Assembly (NCBI RefSeq): GCF_003386285.1
Contig: NZ_QPNC01000018.1
Location: 62,001 to 126,000 of the forward strand
Length of the DNA stretch: 64,000 nucleotides
Reading direction: 5' to 3'
From: Nocardiopsis sp. FIRDI 009
Lineage (GTDB): Bacteria; Actinomycetota; Actinomycetes; Streptosporangiales; Streptosporangiaceae
Shown one piece after another: positions 33,444-42,448 of the stretch. The translations under genes were made by a program, and so were the position numbers. Numbering within the stretch: position 1 is the first letter of the stretch; every line of letters begins with the position of its first letter. The notes below the pieces were generated by a model. It searched no databases and was not told the DNA's origin. It saw only the letters and a list, made by a program, of their open reading frames with translations.

Positions 33444-34874
33444 CTAGAGGATGGCGCCGGGGCGGTAGGCGGCCGCCTCGGGGTGCTCCTCGGTGATCTC
33501 GATGACGCGTTCCACGACCGCCGCGATCTGGTCCTCGGCCGCGCCGGTGAACGTGATCCGGCTGCCCAGCAGCGCGTCCAGCTCCGCCCGGTTCAGCGGG
33601 AACCGCTCGTCCTGGCCCAGCCGGTCCAGCAGGTGGTTGCCCGTGCCCTCCTGGCGCATCGCCAGCGCGGAGGCGACCGCGTGCTCCTTGATCAGCTCGT
33701 GCGCCGTCTCCCGGCCCACACCCGCGCGCACGGCCGCCATGAGCATCTTGGTCGTGGCCAGGAACGGCAGGTAGCGGTCGAGCTCGGCGGAGATCACCGC
33801 GGGGAAGGCGCCGAACTCGTCGAGCACCGTCAGCATGGTCTCCACCAGCCCGTCGAACGCGAAGAACGCGTCCGGCAGCGCCACCCGGCGCACGACCGAG
33901 CACGACACGTCGCCCTCGTTCCACTGGTCCCCGGCCAGCTCACCGGCCATCGACGCGTAGCCGCGCAGGATCACGGCCAGCCCGTTCACCCGCTCGCACG
34001 AGCGCGTGTTCATCTTGTGCGGCATCGCCGAGGAACCGACCTGGCCCTCCGCGAACCCCTCGGTCACCAGCTCGTGCCCGGCCATCAGACGCACGGTCTT
34101 GGCCAGCGACGAGGGTCCCGCCGCCAGCTGCACCAGCGCGGTGAGCACCTCGAAGTCCAGCGACCGCGGGTAGACCTGTCCGACGCTGGTCAGGCAGCGC
34201 TCGAACCCCAGGTGGGCGGCGACCTCCTCCTCCAGCGACTTCAGCGCGTCGCGGTCCCCGCCCAGCAGGTCCAGCATGTCCTGGGCGGTGCCGACCGGAC
34301 CCTTGATCCCGCGCAGCGGGTAGCGGGCGATCAGCTCCTCCAGCCGCCCGTGGGCGACCAGCACCTCGTCGGCGATCGACGCGAACCGCTTGCCGAGCGT
34401 GGTGGCCTGGGCGGCGACGTTGTGCGACCGGCCCGCCATCACCGTGCCGCCGTACCGGGCCGCCAGGTCGCCGAGCCGCGCCAGCAGCGCCACCACGCGG
34501 TCGCGCACCAGCAGCAGGCTGTCGCGCACCTGGAGCTGCTCGACGTTCTCTGTCAGGTCGCGCGAGGTCATGCCCTTGTGGACGTGCTCGTGGCCCGCCA
34601 GGGCGTTGAACTCCTCGATCCGCGCCTTCACGTCGTGCCGGGTGACGCGCTCACGCTCGGCGATGGAGGCCAGGTCCACCTGGTCGAGGACCTTCTCGTA
34701 GTCCGCCACGACACCGTCGGGCACGTCGACGCCCAGGCGCGCCTGCGCCCGCAGGACGGCCAGCCACAGCCGCCGTTCGGCGACCACCTTGTACTCGGGG
34801 GACCACAGCCGGGCCAGCTCCGGGGACGCGTACCGGGCGGCCAGGACATCGGGGATCAGAGGTTTCGCGCTCAC
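33444..34874 (-). CDS. purB: Adenylosuccinate lyase
   Basis: Fumarase-superfamily lyase acting twice in purine synthesis: SAICAR to AICAR, and adenylosuccinate to AMP. 476 aa. HEHVHKGMTSRDLTENVEQL holds the Thr-Ser of signature C1, and the superfamily signature EGQVGSSAMPHKMNTRSCER, with the mobile-loop Ser, is at ~residue 285. The N-terminus LIPDVLAARYASPELARLWS is typical of actinobacterial PurB. GTG 34874 is chosen; the frame extends upstream without family-like sequence. Monocistronic here. Confidence 0.95.
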   Translation of the reverse strand: MSAKPLIPDVLAARYASPELARLWSPEYKVVAERRLWLAVLRAQARLGVDVPDGVVADYEKVLDQVDLASIAERERVTRHDVKARIEEFNALAGHEHVHKGMTSRDLTENVEQLQVRDSLLLVRDRVVALLARLGDLAARYGGTVMAGRSHNVAAQATTLGKRFASIADEVLVAHGRLEELIARYPLRGIKGPVGTAQDMLDLLGGDRDALKSLEEEVAAHLGFERCLTSVGQVYPRSLDFEVLTALVQLAAGPSSLAKTVRLMAGHELVTEGFAEGQVGSSAMPHKMNTRSCERVNGLAVILRGYASMAGELAGDQWNEGDVSCSVVRRVALPDAFFAFDGLVETMLTVLDEFGAFPAVISAELDRYLPFLATTKMLMAAVRAGVGRETAHELIKEHAVASALAMRQEGTGNHLLDRLGQDERFPLNRAELDALLGSRITFTGAAEDQIAAVVERVIEITEEHPEAAAYRPGAIL

Positions 34875-35428
34875 GTCGTCCCACCCTACAGTCCTGAACT
34901 GCGAAGTCCGTGCCCGGACGGGGGTTGGCGGGTAGGGCCGGGCCTCCCCCGGACACGGTGGCGGGACCGATGCCACCCGGCCCGTCCGGCTCCCGGCGTC
35001 GGGGCCGTGACGACGTCCCACACGCCTTTGAGGACCCTGTCCCGGGCCGCGGCCCGCCCGCGCTTCCTCCTGCCAGTCCGGCCCCGGCGGGCGCCACTCC
35101 ACTCCGCCGGGATCCTCGCCCGGGGGGCACACGGCGATCGCCCGCGAACCCACCGTCAGCGACGCGGCCGTGGGCAAGCACGTCGGCACCATCCCCGCCG
35201 AGCTCGACCTGCCTTCCGGACGAGGGGGCGCACCGCCGGGTCCGCACGGTCCTGGCCCACCTCGGGGCCGCGGCGACCGAGACGGTCCGTACGGGCTCCC
35301 CTGAACCGGCCTGCCCAGGATCGTCGGGCGCTTCGGGCACCCGCCCGAGCCACGGACGGACCCGGACGTATCGTGGGAACCGAGTCCGCCACGCGGTGCG
35401 AACCCCCGCGGCCCCTGGAGGAGACCGG
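34875..35428. other. Intergenic region holding a regulator remnant
   Basis: 550 bp between purB and the MpaB-type gene without an intact gene. It holds a decayed response-regulator C-terminus (35128-35285). The rest shows no recognisable structure. Confidence 0.45.
35128..35285 (+). pseudogene. Remnant of a NarL/LuxR response-regulator DNA-binding domain
   Basis: In one frame REPTVSDAAVGKHVGTIPAE then LDLPS, matching the recognition helix and end of a LuxR-type HTH of a NarL response regulator. After 35218 an extra G shifts to the frame reading DEGAHRRVRTVLAHLGAA, the usual C-terminal tail of that subfamily. The receiver domain and most of the HTH are gone. Clearly a fossil. Confidence 0.6.
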
Positions 35429-36352
35429 ATGCAGCCGACCGTCGCCGCCCCGGAGAGCGTCACCTGGAAGATCCACCTGGACCGCTCCATGTGGGTGGCG
35501 GGCGTACGCGCGCTCATGCTCCAGGCCCTGCACCCGCTGGCGATGCAGGGCGTGTGGCAGCGCTCCGACTTCCGCGTCGACCCCACCGGGCGCCTGCTGC
35601 GCACCGCCCACTTCGTCGCGATCACCACCTACGGCAGCCCCGAGGAGGCCGAGGAGCTCGGCGCGCGCATCCGCCGTGTGCACCGCGCCCTGAGCTTCGC
35701 CGACCCCGACACCGGCCGCACCCACCGCGTCGACCAGCACGACCTGCTCGTGTGGGTGCACTGCGCCGAGGTCTCCTCGTACCTGGAGACCACCTACCGG
35801 GCGGGGGTGCCGCTGACCTCCGAGGAGATGGACCGCTACGTCGACGAGCGGGCGCGCGCCGCCGTCTACGTCGGACTGGAACCGGACGACGTGCCGCGCG
35901 ACGTGGCCGAGCTGCGCGGCTACCTCGCCGCTGTCCGGCCACGGCTGCGCGTCACCCCCGAGGCCCGCCAGGCGGTGCGGTTCCTGCTGTGGCCCACGGT
36001 CCCCGACCGCCTGTCCTGGCTGGCCCCGCTCAAACCCCTGTGGTTCCCCGTGGGCGCGCTCGCCTACGCCACCCTGCCCGCGTGGGCGCGGCGGGCCTAC
36101 GGTGTCCTGCCCGAGGCGCCCGGGGCGCGGCCGACGGCCACCGCCGCGCTGCGCGCCCTGCGCGGGGGCCTCAACCGGGTCCCGGAGCGCTACTACAACC
36201 TCATCTTCGACGAGGCCACCGTGCGCAGCGCCGACGCCGCCCGGGAACGCCTCCTGGCCGCCGGGTACCGGGTCGGGAACGGCCTCCAGGCCCTGCGGGC
36301 ACGTACCCTCTTCACGTCGCCGCCGGTTCCGGAGCCCCGCGCCCCGGTCTGA
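35429..36352 (+). CDS. Oxygenase MpaB family protein (DUF2236)
   Basis: 307-aa protein of the MpaB/latex-clearing-like family, heme- or metal-dependent oxygenases of mostly unknown substrate. Family marks: LMLQALHPLAMQGVWQRSDF near residue 30, FVAITTYGSPEEAEELGARI near 70, and HRVDQHDLLVWVHCAEVSSY near 105, with conserved Arg and His residues. No membrane span. GGAGGAGA (35417-35424) precedes ATG 35429. Followed after 30 bp by a GNAT gene in the same direction. Confidence 0.85.
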   Translation: MQPTVAAPESVTWKIHLDRSMWVAGVRALMLQALHPLAMQGVWQRSDFRVDPTGRLLRTAHFVAITTYGSPEEAEELGARIRRVHRALSFADPDTGRTHRVDQHDLLVWVHCAEVSSYLETTYRAGVPLTSEEMDRYVDERARAAVYVGLEPDDVPRDVAELRGYLAAVRPRLRVTPEARQAVRFLLWPTVPDRLSWLAPLKPLWFPVGALAYATLPAWARRAYGVLPEAPGARPTATAALRALRGGLNRVPERYYNLIFDEATVRSADAARERLLAAGYRVGNGLQALRARTLFTSPPVPEPRAPV

Positions 36353-36382
36353 CCGGCACCCGGGTACGTGAGGAGGACCAAG

Positions 36383-36940
36383 GTGACACACGCCCAGGGC
36401 ACCGGTGTCGAGGCGGGGGCCGCGACGGCGCCGGACGCGTCGAAGGACGGCGTTCGGATCACGCGGGTCCACCACGACGACCCGCGCGTGGCGGGGCTGC
36501 TCGCCGGGCTCCTGGAGGAGTACACCGAGCGCTACGGGGCGGACAACGCCGCCCGGGAGCTGGAGCGCTACCCGGTCACGGAGTTCACGGCTCCGCACGG
36601 CCGCCTGGTCCTGGCCGAACTCGACGGCGGGATCGTGGCCGGGGGAGCGGTGCGCCCCTACCGGCAGGAGCGCGCGACCCAGCCCGAGACCGCCGAGTTC
36701 AAGCGCGTGTGGACCTCGCACCGGCACCGCCGCCGAGGGCTGGCCCGACGGGTCATGACCGCCCTGGAGGAGGCCGCGCGCGACCTCGGCTACACCCGCG
36801 TGGTGCTGTTCACCGGTCCCTCCCAGCCCGAGGCGCTCGCCCTGTACGACCGGCTCGGCTACCGCCGCCTGGGCCGGGACGAGGTCGAGGAGTTCCCGTA
36901 CCCCGAGGCGATCGGCTTCACCCGCGATCTGACCGGCTGA
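36383..36940 (+). CDS. GNAT-family N-acetyltransferase
   Basis: 185 aa. Acetyl-CoA loop RRRGLARRVMTALEEAARDL near residues 115-135 (R-x-x-G-x-A), preceded by the strand TAEFKRVWTSHRH and followed by ALALYDRLGYRRLG. GTG 36383 is selected by AGGAGG (36370-36375); GTG 36368 would put that site inside the gene. Likely co-transcribed with the MpaB-type gene. Substrate unknown. Confidence 0.88.
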   Translation: MTHAQGTGVEAGAATAPDASKDGVRITRVHHDDPRVAGLLAGLLEEYTERYGADNAARELERYPVTEFTAPHGRLVLAELDGGIVAGGAVRPYRQERATQPETAEFKRVWTSHRHRRRGLARRVMTALEEAARDLGYTRVVLFTGPSQPEALALYDRLGYRRLGRDEVEEFPYPEAIGFTRDLTG

Positions 36941-37332
36941 CCGGGCGGGTCACGGCTGCTCCGGCGGCGTCCTGCCGGCCGGAGCGCCTCGCCCGGGCGG
37001 GCCCCGCCTCCGCCGCTGGCGGACTCCCCGGGGGCGACCCCCACGACCACGGTCAGCGTGTACCCGTCCTCCGGGGCGCTCTCGGCCGCCCCTGGTCAGT
37101 GGCCGCGTGATCCGGGCGTTACGTGCTATGCCCGGGAGAAGCGTGTGAGCGGCCTGGGAACCGCCTGGGGCAGCGGATACGACCCCGTGCGCCCTCGGGA
37201 GCGCCCGGGGACCGACGTTATGGGGGCCGCTATGTCCGTGGAGCGGTCGGGCGGGCGGCGCCGCCGTACGATGGGTCACACGGGCCGCCACAAGCGGCCG
37301 AGAACCCCGCGACCGACGAGGAGAGCCACGAC
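36941..37332. other. Intergenic region before the aminopeptidase P gene
   Basis: 390 bp with no convincing frame. TACGAT at 37266-37271 is a possible -10 for the aminopeptidase gene. No strong dyad was seen. Confidence 0.35.
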
Positions 37333-38823
37333 GTGAGCGACCAGCAGCGTTCCGGAGCCGAGCAGGACGGCTTCGTGTTCACCCCACGCAAGAACGGCCA
37401 GGCGCAGTCGGTCTCCGACGAGCTCGCCGCGTGGATGCGCACGGGCTGGGCCGACACGGAGCGCCGCGACCTGGAGCCCGTCGCGCAGGCCGAGCACACC
37501 GCCCGCCGCCGCGCCGCGCTCAGCGCCGCCTTCCCCGGTGAGCGCCTGGTCGTGCCCGCCGGCCAGCTCCTCACCCGGTCCAACGACACCGAGTACCCCT
37601 TCCGCGCGGCGACCGACTACGCGTACCTGACCGGCGACACCTCCGACGGCGGCTGCCTGGTGCTGACCCCGCGCGCGGACGGCGGCCACGACGCGGTGCT
37701 CTACCTCAAGCCGCGCTCCAACCGCGACAACGGCGAGTTCTGGCTCGGCGGGTACGGCGAGCTGTGGACCGGCCGCCGCAACAGCCTGAGCGAGGCCGCC
37801 GACCTGCTGGGCGTGGCCACCGCCGACGTGCGCACCCTGCCCGACGCCCTGCGCGCCGACGCCGTGACCACCCGGATCGTGCGCGGCCACGACGCCGACC
37901 TGGACGCGATCGTGGACGAGCTGCGCGCCGACGCCGACGACGAGGCCCGCGCCAAGTCCGCCAAGCTCGACGAGGACCTGGGCGTGACGCTGGCCGACCA
38001 CCGCCTGGTCAAGGACGAGTGGGAGATCGCCCAGCTCCAGCTGGCCGTGGACGCCACCGTGCGCGGCTTCAACGACGTCGTCACGGCGCTGCCGCAGGCC
38101 AAGGACACCTCCGAGCGCTACGTCGAGGGCACGTTCTTCCTGCGCGCCCGCGTGGAGGGCAACGACGTCGGTTACGGCACCATCGCGGCCTCCGGCCCCA
38201 ACGCCACCACCCTGCACTGGACCCGCAACGACGGCCCCGTCCGCGACGGTGACCTGCTGCTGCTGGACGCCGGCGTGGAGACCACCACCCTGTACACGGC
38301 CGACGTCACCCGCACCATGCCGGTGTCGGGCACGTTCACCGACCTCCAGCGCAAGGTGTACGACCTGGTGTACGCCGCCCAGGAGGCCGGGATCGCCGCG
38401 GTGGCGCCGGGGCGCCCGTTCACCGACTTCCACAACGCCGCCCAGCGGGTGCTGGCCGAGGGACTGATCGAGTGGGGTCTGCTGGAGGGGCCGGTCGACC
38501 GCGTCCTGGAACTGGGCCTCCAGCGCCGGTACACCCTGCACGGCACCGGCCACATGCTCGGCCTGGACGTGCACGACTGCGCGGTCTCCCGCCAGGAGGT
38601 CCACCTGTACGGCGACCTGAAACCGGGCATGGTGCTGACCGTCGAACCGGGCCTGTACTTCCAGCCCGACGACCTCACCGTGCCGGAGGAGTACCGGGGC
38701 ATCGGCGTGCGGATCGAGGACGACGTCCTGGTCACCGAGGACGGCCGCCGTGTGATGTCGGAGGGCCTGCCGCGCACGTCGGCCGACGTCGAGGCGTGGC
38801 TGGCCGAGCGCATGCCGCGCTAG
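37333..38823 (+). CDS. pepP: Xaa-Pro aminopeptidase (aminopeptidase P)
   Basis: Removes N-terminal residues preceding proline; cytosolic dimetal 'pita-bread' hydrolase, 496 aa. Creatinase N-domain ~60-240 (FRAATDYAYLTGDTSDGG), catalytic domain from ~250. Metal ligands: two Asp in LLLDAGVETTTLYTADVTRT, His in TLHGTGHMLGLDVHDC, Glu in VLTVEPGLYFQPD and Glu in GIGVRIEDDVLVTEDG. GTG 37333 with GAGGAGAG at 37318-37325. Confidence 0.93.
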   Translation: MSDQQRSGAEQDGFVFTPRKNGQAQSVSDELAAWMRTGWADTERRDLEPVAQAEHTARRRAALSAAFPGERLVVPAGQLLTRSNDTEYPFRAATDYAYLTGDTSDGGCLVLTPRADGGHDAVLYLKPRSNRDNGEFWLGGYGELWTGRRNSLSEAADLLGVATADVRTLPDALRADAVTTRIVRGHDADLDAIVDELRADADDEARAKSAKLDEDLGVTLADHRLVKDEWEIAQLQLAVDATVRGFNDVVTALPQAKDTSERYVEGTFFLRARVEGNDVGYGTIAASGPNATTLHWTRNDGPVRDGDLLLLDAGVETTTLYTADVTRTMPVSGTFTDLQRKVYDLVYAAQEAGIAAVAPGRPFTDFHNAAQRVLAEGLIEWGLLEGPVDRVLELGLQRRYTLHGTGHMLGLDVHDCAVSRQEVHLYGDLKPGMVLTVEPGLYFQPDDLTVPEEYRGIGVRIEDDVLVTEDGRRVMSEGLPRTSADVEAWLAERMPR

Positions 38824-39294
38824 GCGGTGTTCTTCGGGCCCCCGCCGCGCTTCGGACCGGCTTCGGGCGCCCGAACGGCGCCTCCGCGGTGACCGTTCCA
38901 CACGACGGAACCCTTCGTGTCCGGGCCGTCTCCCCGCAGGGAGGCGGCCCGCCGTCGTGATGGCCGCCCCCGGTGCGGACGTCAGAGGCCGGGGCCGCCC
39001 CAGTCCCCGGTGAGCAGAGGGAACACCGGGCACGGGTCGGCGACCACGGGCTTCCACACGGGTGCGGGCGGTGGTGCGGGCATGGGGCTCCCCGGGGCGG
39101 CGGCACGACTCGGGGAGGACGCACGGGACCCGCCGGGCGCTGGCTCCCACACGCGGCGCGGTCCCCCGACGCGCCATCCTCCGCCCGCCCCGGGACGCGG
39201 CCGTGCGCGGCAGCCCCCCGTGCTCGGTTGCGGGTTCGTGAAGGAACGCGTCGACCTGTGGTTTTCCTGAGCGACCTGTGTTCTGGTGAGGAAC
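38824..39294. other. Intergenic region, nothing assigned
   Basis: 470 bp between the aminopeptidase and methyltransferase genes. A leftward frame ending at 38982 has a protein-like end (VWKPVVADPCPVF) but is Arg/Pro/Gly-rich otherwise and is not called. Confidence 0.35.
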
Positions 39295-39930
39295 ATGAGG
39301 GATGACCGGATCCGACATCCGCTCTTCGCCCGCTTCTACACCTGGGTGGCCGGAGCGATGGACGACGCCGGTCTGGTCGACCACCGCCGGGCGCTGCTGG
39401 CCGGGCTGCGCGGCCGGGTCCTGGAGGTCGGCGCGGGCCACGGGCCCAACTTCCCCCACTACCCGCGCACCGTCGACCACGTCACCGCTCTGGAACCCGA
39501 ACCCCACCTGCGCCACACCGCCCGGGGGAGGGTCACGGCCGCGCCCGTCCCGGTCACCGTCGTCGACGGGCGAGCCGAACGGCTCCCGTTCGAGGCGGCC
39601 CGGTTCGACGCCGTCGTCGTGGCGCTCGTCCTGTGCTCGGTCGCCGACCAGGGCGCCGCGCTGGAGGAGATCCACCGCGTCCTGGCCCCGGGGGGCCGGT
39701 TGCGCTTCCTCGAACACGTGCGCGCCGACACCGCCCGGATGCGCCGCACCCAGCGGCTCATCGACGCGACCCTGGGCCCGCGCCTGCTCGGCGGCTGCCA
39801 CTGCGCGCGGGACACGCTCACCTCGATCGAGCGCGCCGGTTTCACCCTGACCGTCCTCGACGCCTTCCTCTTCCCCGAGGCCCGCACCCCGCACTCCTTC
39901 CACGTACGCGGTGAGGCGAAAAGACGCTGA
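39295..39930 (+). CDS. Class I SAM-dependent methyltransferase, UbiE-like
   Basis: 211 aa. Motif I RVLEVGAGHGPNFPHYP near residue 45, post-I acidic loop VTALEPEPHLR, motif II PFEAARFDAVVVALVLCSVA and motif III RVLAPGGRLRFLEHVRADTA. The FLEHVR and C-terminal CHCARDT segments resemble the METTL7-like/UbiE subset acting on thiols or small acceptors. ATG 39295, or GTG 39286 three codons upstream. Monocistronic; 96 bp before another methyltransferase. Confidence 0.82.
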   Translation: MRDDRIRHPLFARFYTWVAGAMDDAGLVDHRRALLAGLRGRVLEVGAGHGPNFPHYPRTVDHVTALEPEPHLRHTARGRVTAAPVPVTVVDGRAERLPFEAARFDAVVVALVLCSVADQGAALEEIHRVLAPGGRLRFLEHVRADTARMRRTQRLIDATLGPRLLGGCHCARDTLTSIERAGFTLTVLDAFLFPEARTPHSFHVRGEAKRR

Positions 39931-40026
39931 GGACCCGTGCGCCGGGCGGATAGGGTCGTCCCCCGAAACCTCCGTCGGGCCGCCACCGACGACCGGCGGC
40001 CCGACGACCGCAGTCGAAGGGAAGCC

Positions 40027-40827
40027 GTGACCGACTCCAGTGCCGCCGACGCCGCCGAGCCCACCCCTGATGAACTCCGGGCGGCCTTCTTCGCCCTGCA
40101 CGCCGACCTGCCCCGCCAGGGCCCGGGCTCGGACGCGACCACCCGCCGGATGCTCGACCTGGCCGGGCCGCTGCCCGAGCGGCCCCGCGTCCTGGACGTC
40201 GGCTGCGGTCCGGGCCGGTCGGCGCTGCTGCTGGCGGCCGAGGCCGGTGCGCGTGTGACGGCGATCGACGTCCACCAGCCGTTCCTGGACGCCCTCACCG
40301 CGGCCGCGGCCGAGCGCGGTCTCGCCGACCGCGTCACGGCGGAGAACCGCTCGATGGACGACCTGCCCTGGCCGGACGGGACCTTCGACGTCGTCTGGGC
40401 CGAGGGGTCGGCGTTCGTCATGGGGTTCGAGCGCGCCCTGCGCTCGTGGCGTCGGCTGCTGGCCCCCGGCGGGGTGCTCGTGGTCACCGACTGCGAGTGG
40501 ACCACGGACACGCCCTCGCCCGAGGCCCGAGCGTTCTGGGACGCCGCCTACCCGTTGCGCACCCGGGAGGAGAACACCGCCGTCGCCCGCGAGGCCGGGT
40601 ACCGGGTCCGGGCCGCCCGCCTCCAGCCCGACTCCGACTGGTGGCCGGAGTACTACGAGCCGCTGGAGGCCCGGGCCGAGGCGGCCGACACCTCCGTTCC
40701 GGGGATGGCCGAGGCCGTGGCGGGCGCCCGCGCCGAGATCGCGCTCCGGCGCGACCACGGCGGCGAGTACGGCTACACGGCGTTCGTGCTGCGGCCGGAG
40801 GGGGAGCCCACGGCCACCGGGGACTGA
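40027..40827 (+). CDS. Class I SAM-dependent methyltransferase
   Basis: 266 aa. Motif I RVLDVGCGPGRSALLLAAEA near residue 58, acidic end of strand 2 VTAIDVHQPFLDALTAAAAE, then NRSMDDLPWPDGTFDVVWAE and RRLLAPGGVLVVTDCEWTTD. The C-terminus has a Trp/Tyr-rich acceptor region DSDWWPEYYEPLEARAE. GTG 40027 with GAAGGGAAG directly upstream. It ends 54 bp before the palindrome of the ABC-importer operon, so a link with that operon is possible but unproven. Confidence 0.82.
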   Translation: MTDSSAADAAEPTPDELRAAFFALHADLPRQGPGSDATTRRMLDLAGPLPERPRVLDVGCGPGRSALLLAAEAGARVTAIDVHQPFLDALTAAAAERGLADRVTAENRSMDDLPWPDGTFDVVWAEGSAFVMGFERALRSWRRLLAPGGVLVVTDCEWTTDTPSPEARAFWDAAYPLRTREENTAVAREAGYRVRAARLQPDSDWWPEYYEPLEARAEAADTSVPGMAEAVAGARAEIALRRDHGGEYGYTAFVLRPEGEPTATGD

Positions 40828-40880
40828 ACGGCGGGGCGGATATGACCTGTGCCTCGATCTGCCCAGGCATGTCGTGGGAA

Positions 40881-40895
40881 TGAAAACGGTTGTCA
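40881..40895. promoter_or_regulatory. Zur-box-like palindrome at the ABC-importer promoter
   Basis: TGAAAACGGTTGTCA has 7-1-7 symmetry with six of seven pairs matching and closely follows the actinobacterial zinc-uptake regulator box (TGAAAATGATTTTCA type). TATGCT (40896-40901) directly after it is a probable -10, so binding would block transcription. Identity of the regulator is inferred. Confidence 0.55.
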
Positions 40896-40963
40896 TATGC
40901 TGTGGGTCGCGCTCCGCACCCCGGAGCGCGACCCCTCCCGCTCATCCCCTGGAAGAAGCTCCC

Positions 40964-42448
40964 GTGCACGTCACCAGACCCCTGACCGGCGCCTGCCTGA
41001 CCCTGGCCTCCGCACTGACCCTCACCGGCTGCTTCCCGTCCGGCGAGCCGACCGCCGCCACCGACGACCGCCTCTCGGTCGCGATGATGCAGCCGCCCCG
41101 ATCGGCGCTGTCCCCGCTGAGCGACGACGCCTTCAAACTCTCCCGCTGGAGCACCGCCGAGACCCTCGTCGTCCTCGACGAGAACGGCGACCCCCAGCCC
41201 GCCCTGGCCACCGAGTGGACCCGGACCGACATCGCCACCTGGGAGTTCACCATCCGCGACGGGGTCGTCTTCCACGACGGCACCGATCTGACCGCAGCCG
41301 TGGCCGCCCACGCCCTGGACCACGCCGCCCACGCCTCACCCAAGCCCCGCATCCTCGACGGCGTCGACCTGACCGTCACGGCCGAGGGCGACACCGTCAC
41401 CGTCACCACCGCCGAGGAGGACCCGCTCGTCCCGCACCGGCTCTCCTCCCCGCAGCTGTCGATCCTGGCCGAGAGCGCCTACCACGGCGGCACGGTGGAC
41501 CCCGTCGGCACCGGCACCGGCCCCTTCGAACTGGTCGAGGTCGACGGCACCACCTCCGCCCGCCTGGACCGGTTCGACGGCTACTGGGGGGACCCCGCCC
41601 AGGTCGCCGGAATCGACGTCACCTTCGTCCCCGACGGCACCGCCCGGGCCGCCGCCCTGCGCACCGGCGAGGCCGACATCGTCGAGGCCGTGCCCGTCTC
41701 CCAGGCCGCCCTGCTGGAGCAGGACCTGCTGACCGAGGTGCCGATGCCGCGCACCAACACCCTCTACCTCAACGCCGACCGCGGGCCCCTGGCCGACCCG
41801 GGACTGCGCGCCGCCGTGCGCGACGCCGTCGACCGCCAGGCCCTGGTGGAGGGCGTCTACGAGGGCCGCGCCGACGTCGCCGAGGGCCTGCTCGGCCCGG
41901 CCATCCCCTGGTCCGCCGACCGGCCCGAGCGCACCGACCCCACCGAGGCCGACGACCCCGACGGCGCCGGGATCACCCTGGCCACCTACACCGACCGGGC
42001 CGAACAGCCCGAACTCGTCACCGTCCTGGAACAGCAGCTGGAGGACGCCGGGTTCGAGGTGGAGCAGGTCGTCCGCGAGTACGCCAACATCGAACAGGAC
42101 ATGCTGGCCGGGGAGTTCGACGCGTTCGTCCTCTCCCGCGCGACCGTCCTCGACTCCGGTGACCCCCTCGCCTACATGGCCAGCGACTTCTCCTGCGACG
42201 GCTCGTTCAACATCGCGCAGCTGTGCGACGAGCGGATCGACGCCCTCCTCGCCCAGGCCGAGCCGCTGACCTCCGGTGAGGACCGCCGCGCCGCGATCCT
42301 GGCCGCCGAGGCGGCGATCCTGGCCACCGACACCGCCATCCCGCTGCTGCACGAGCGCGTCATCCAGGGTGACGCCGCCCGCGTCGTGGACTCGGCCAAG
42401 GACCCGCGCGAGCGCCTGCTCGTCACGCCCCGGACCCGGCTGGACTGA
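40964..42448 (+). CDS. Solute-binding lipoprotein of an Opp/Nik-type ABC importer
   Basis: Family 5 extracellular binding protein, 494 aa. Lipoprotein signal with lipobox LTGC (Cys at residue 23). SBP_bac_5 features: STAETLVVLDENGDPQPALA, TEWTRTDIATWEFTIRDGVV and FHDGTDLTAAVAAHALDHAA, and near the end CDERIDALLAQAEPLTSGED. Candidates for the ligand are a metal chelate, nickel or peptides; the Zur-like site and the terminal exporter favour a zinc/nickel metallophore complex. GTG 40964; first gene of a five-gene operon. Its stop overlaps the next ATG by one base. Confidence 0.85.
   Translation: MHVTRPLTGACLTLASALTLTGCFPSGEPTAATDDRLSVAMMQPPRSALSPLSDDAFKLSRWSTAETLVVLDENGDPQPALATEWTRTDIATWEFTIRDGVVFHDGTDLTAAVAAHALDHAAHASPKPRILDGVDLTVTAEGDTVTVTTAEEDPLVPHRLSSPQLSILAESAYHGGTVDPVGTGTGPFELVEVDGTTSARLDRFDGYWGDPAQVAGIDVTFVPDGTARAAALRTGEADIVEAVPVSQAALLEQDLLTEVPMPRTNTLYLNADRGPLADPGLRAAVRDAVDRQALVEGVYEGRADVAEGLLGPAIPWSADRPERTDPTEADDPDGAGITLATYTDRAEQPELVTVLEQQLEDAGFEVEQVVREYANIEQDMLAGEFDAFVLSRATVLDSGDPLAYMASDFSCDGSFNIAQLCDERIDALLAQAEPLTSGEDRRAAILAAEAAILATDTAIPLLHERVIQGDAARVVDSAKDPRERLLVTPRTRLD

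Noticed and set aside
32757..35693. Open frame of 978 codons on the plus strand
   Set aside because: Starts inside the subtilase and runs opposite purB in low-complexity sequence; purB on the other strand is unmistakable.
38982..39296. Leftward 104-codon frame before the methyltransferase
   Set aside because: Pro/Gly/Arg-rich, no ribosome site; only its last residues look protein-like.
37276..40896. Open frame of 1206 codons on the minus strand
   Set aside because: Runs antisense to aminopeptidase P and both methyltransferases; composition is that of a shadow frame.
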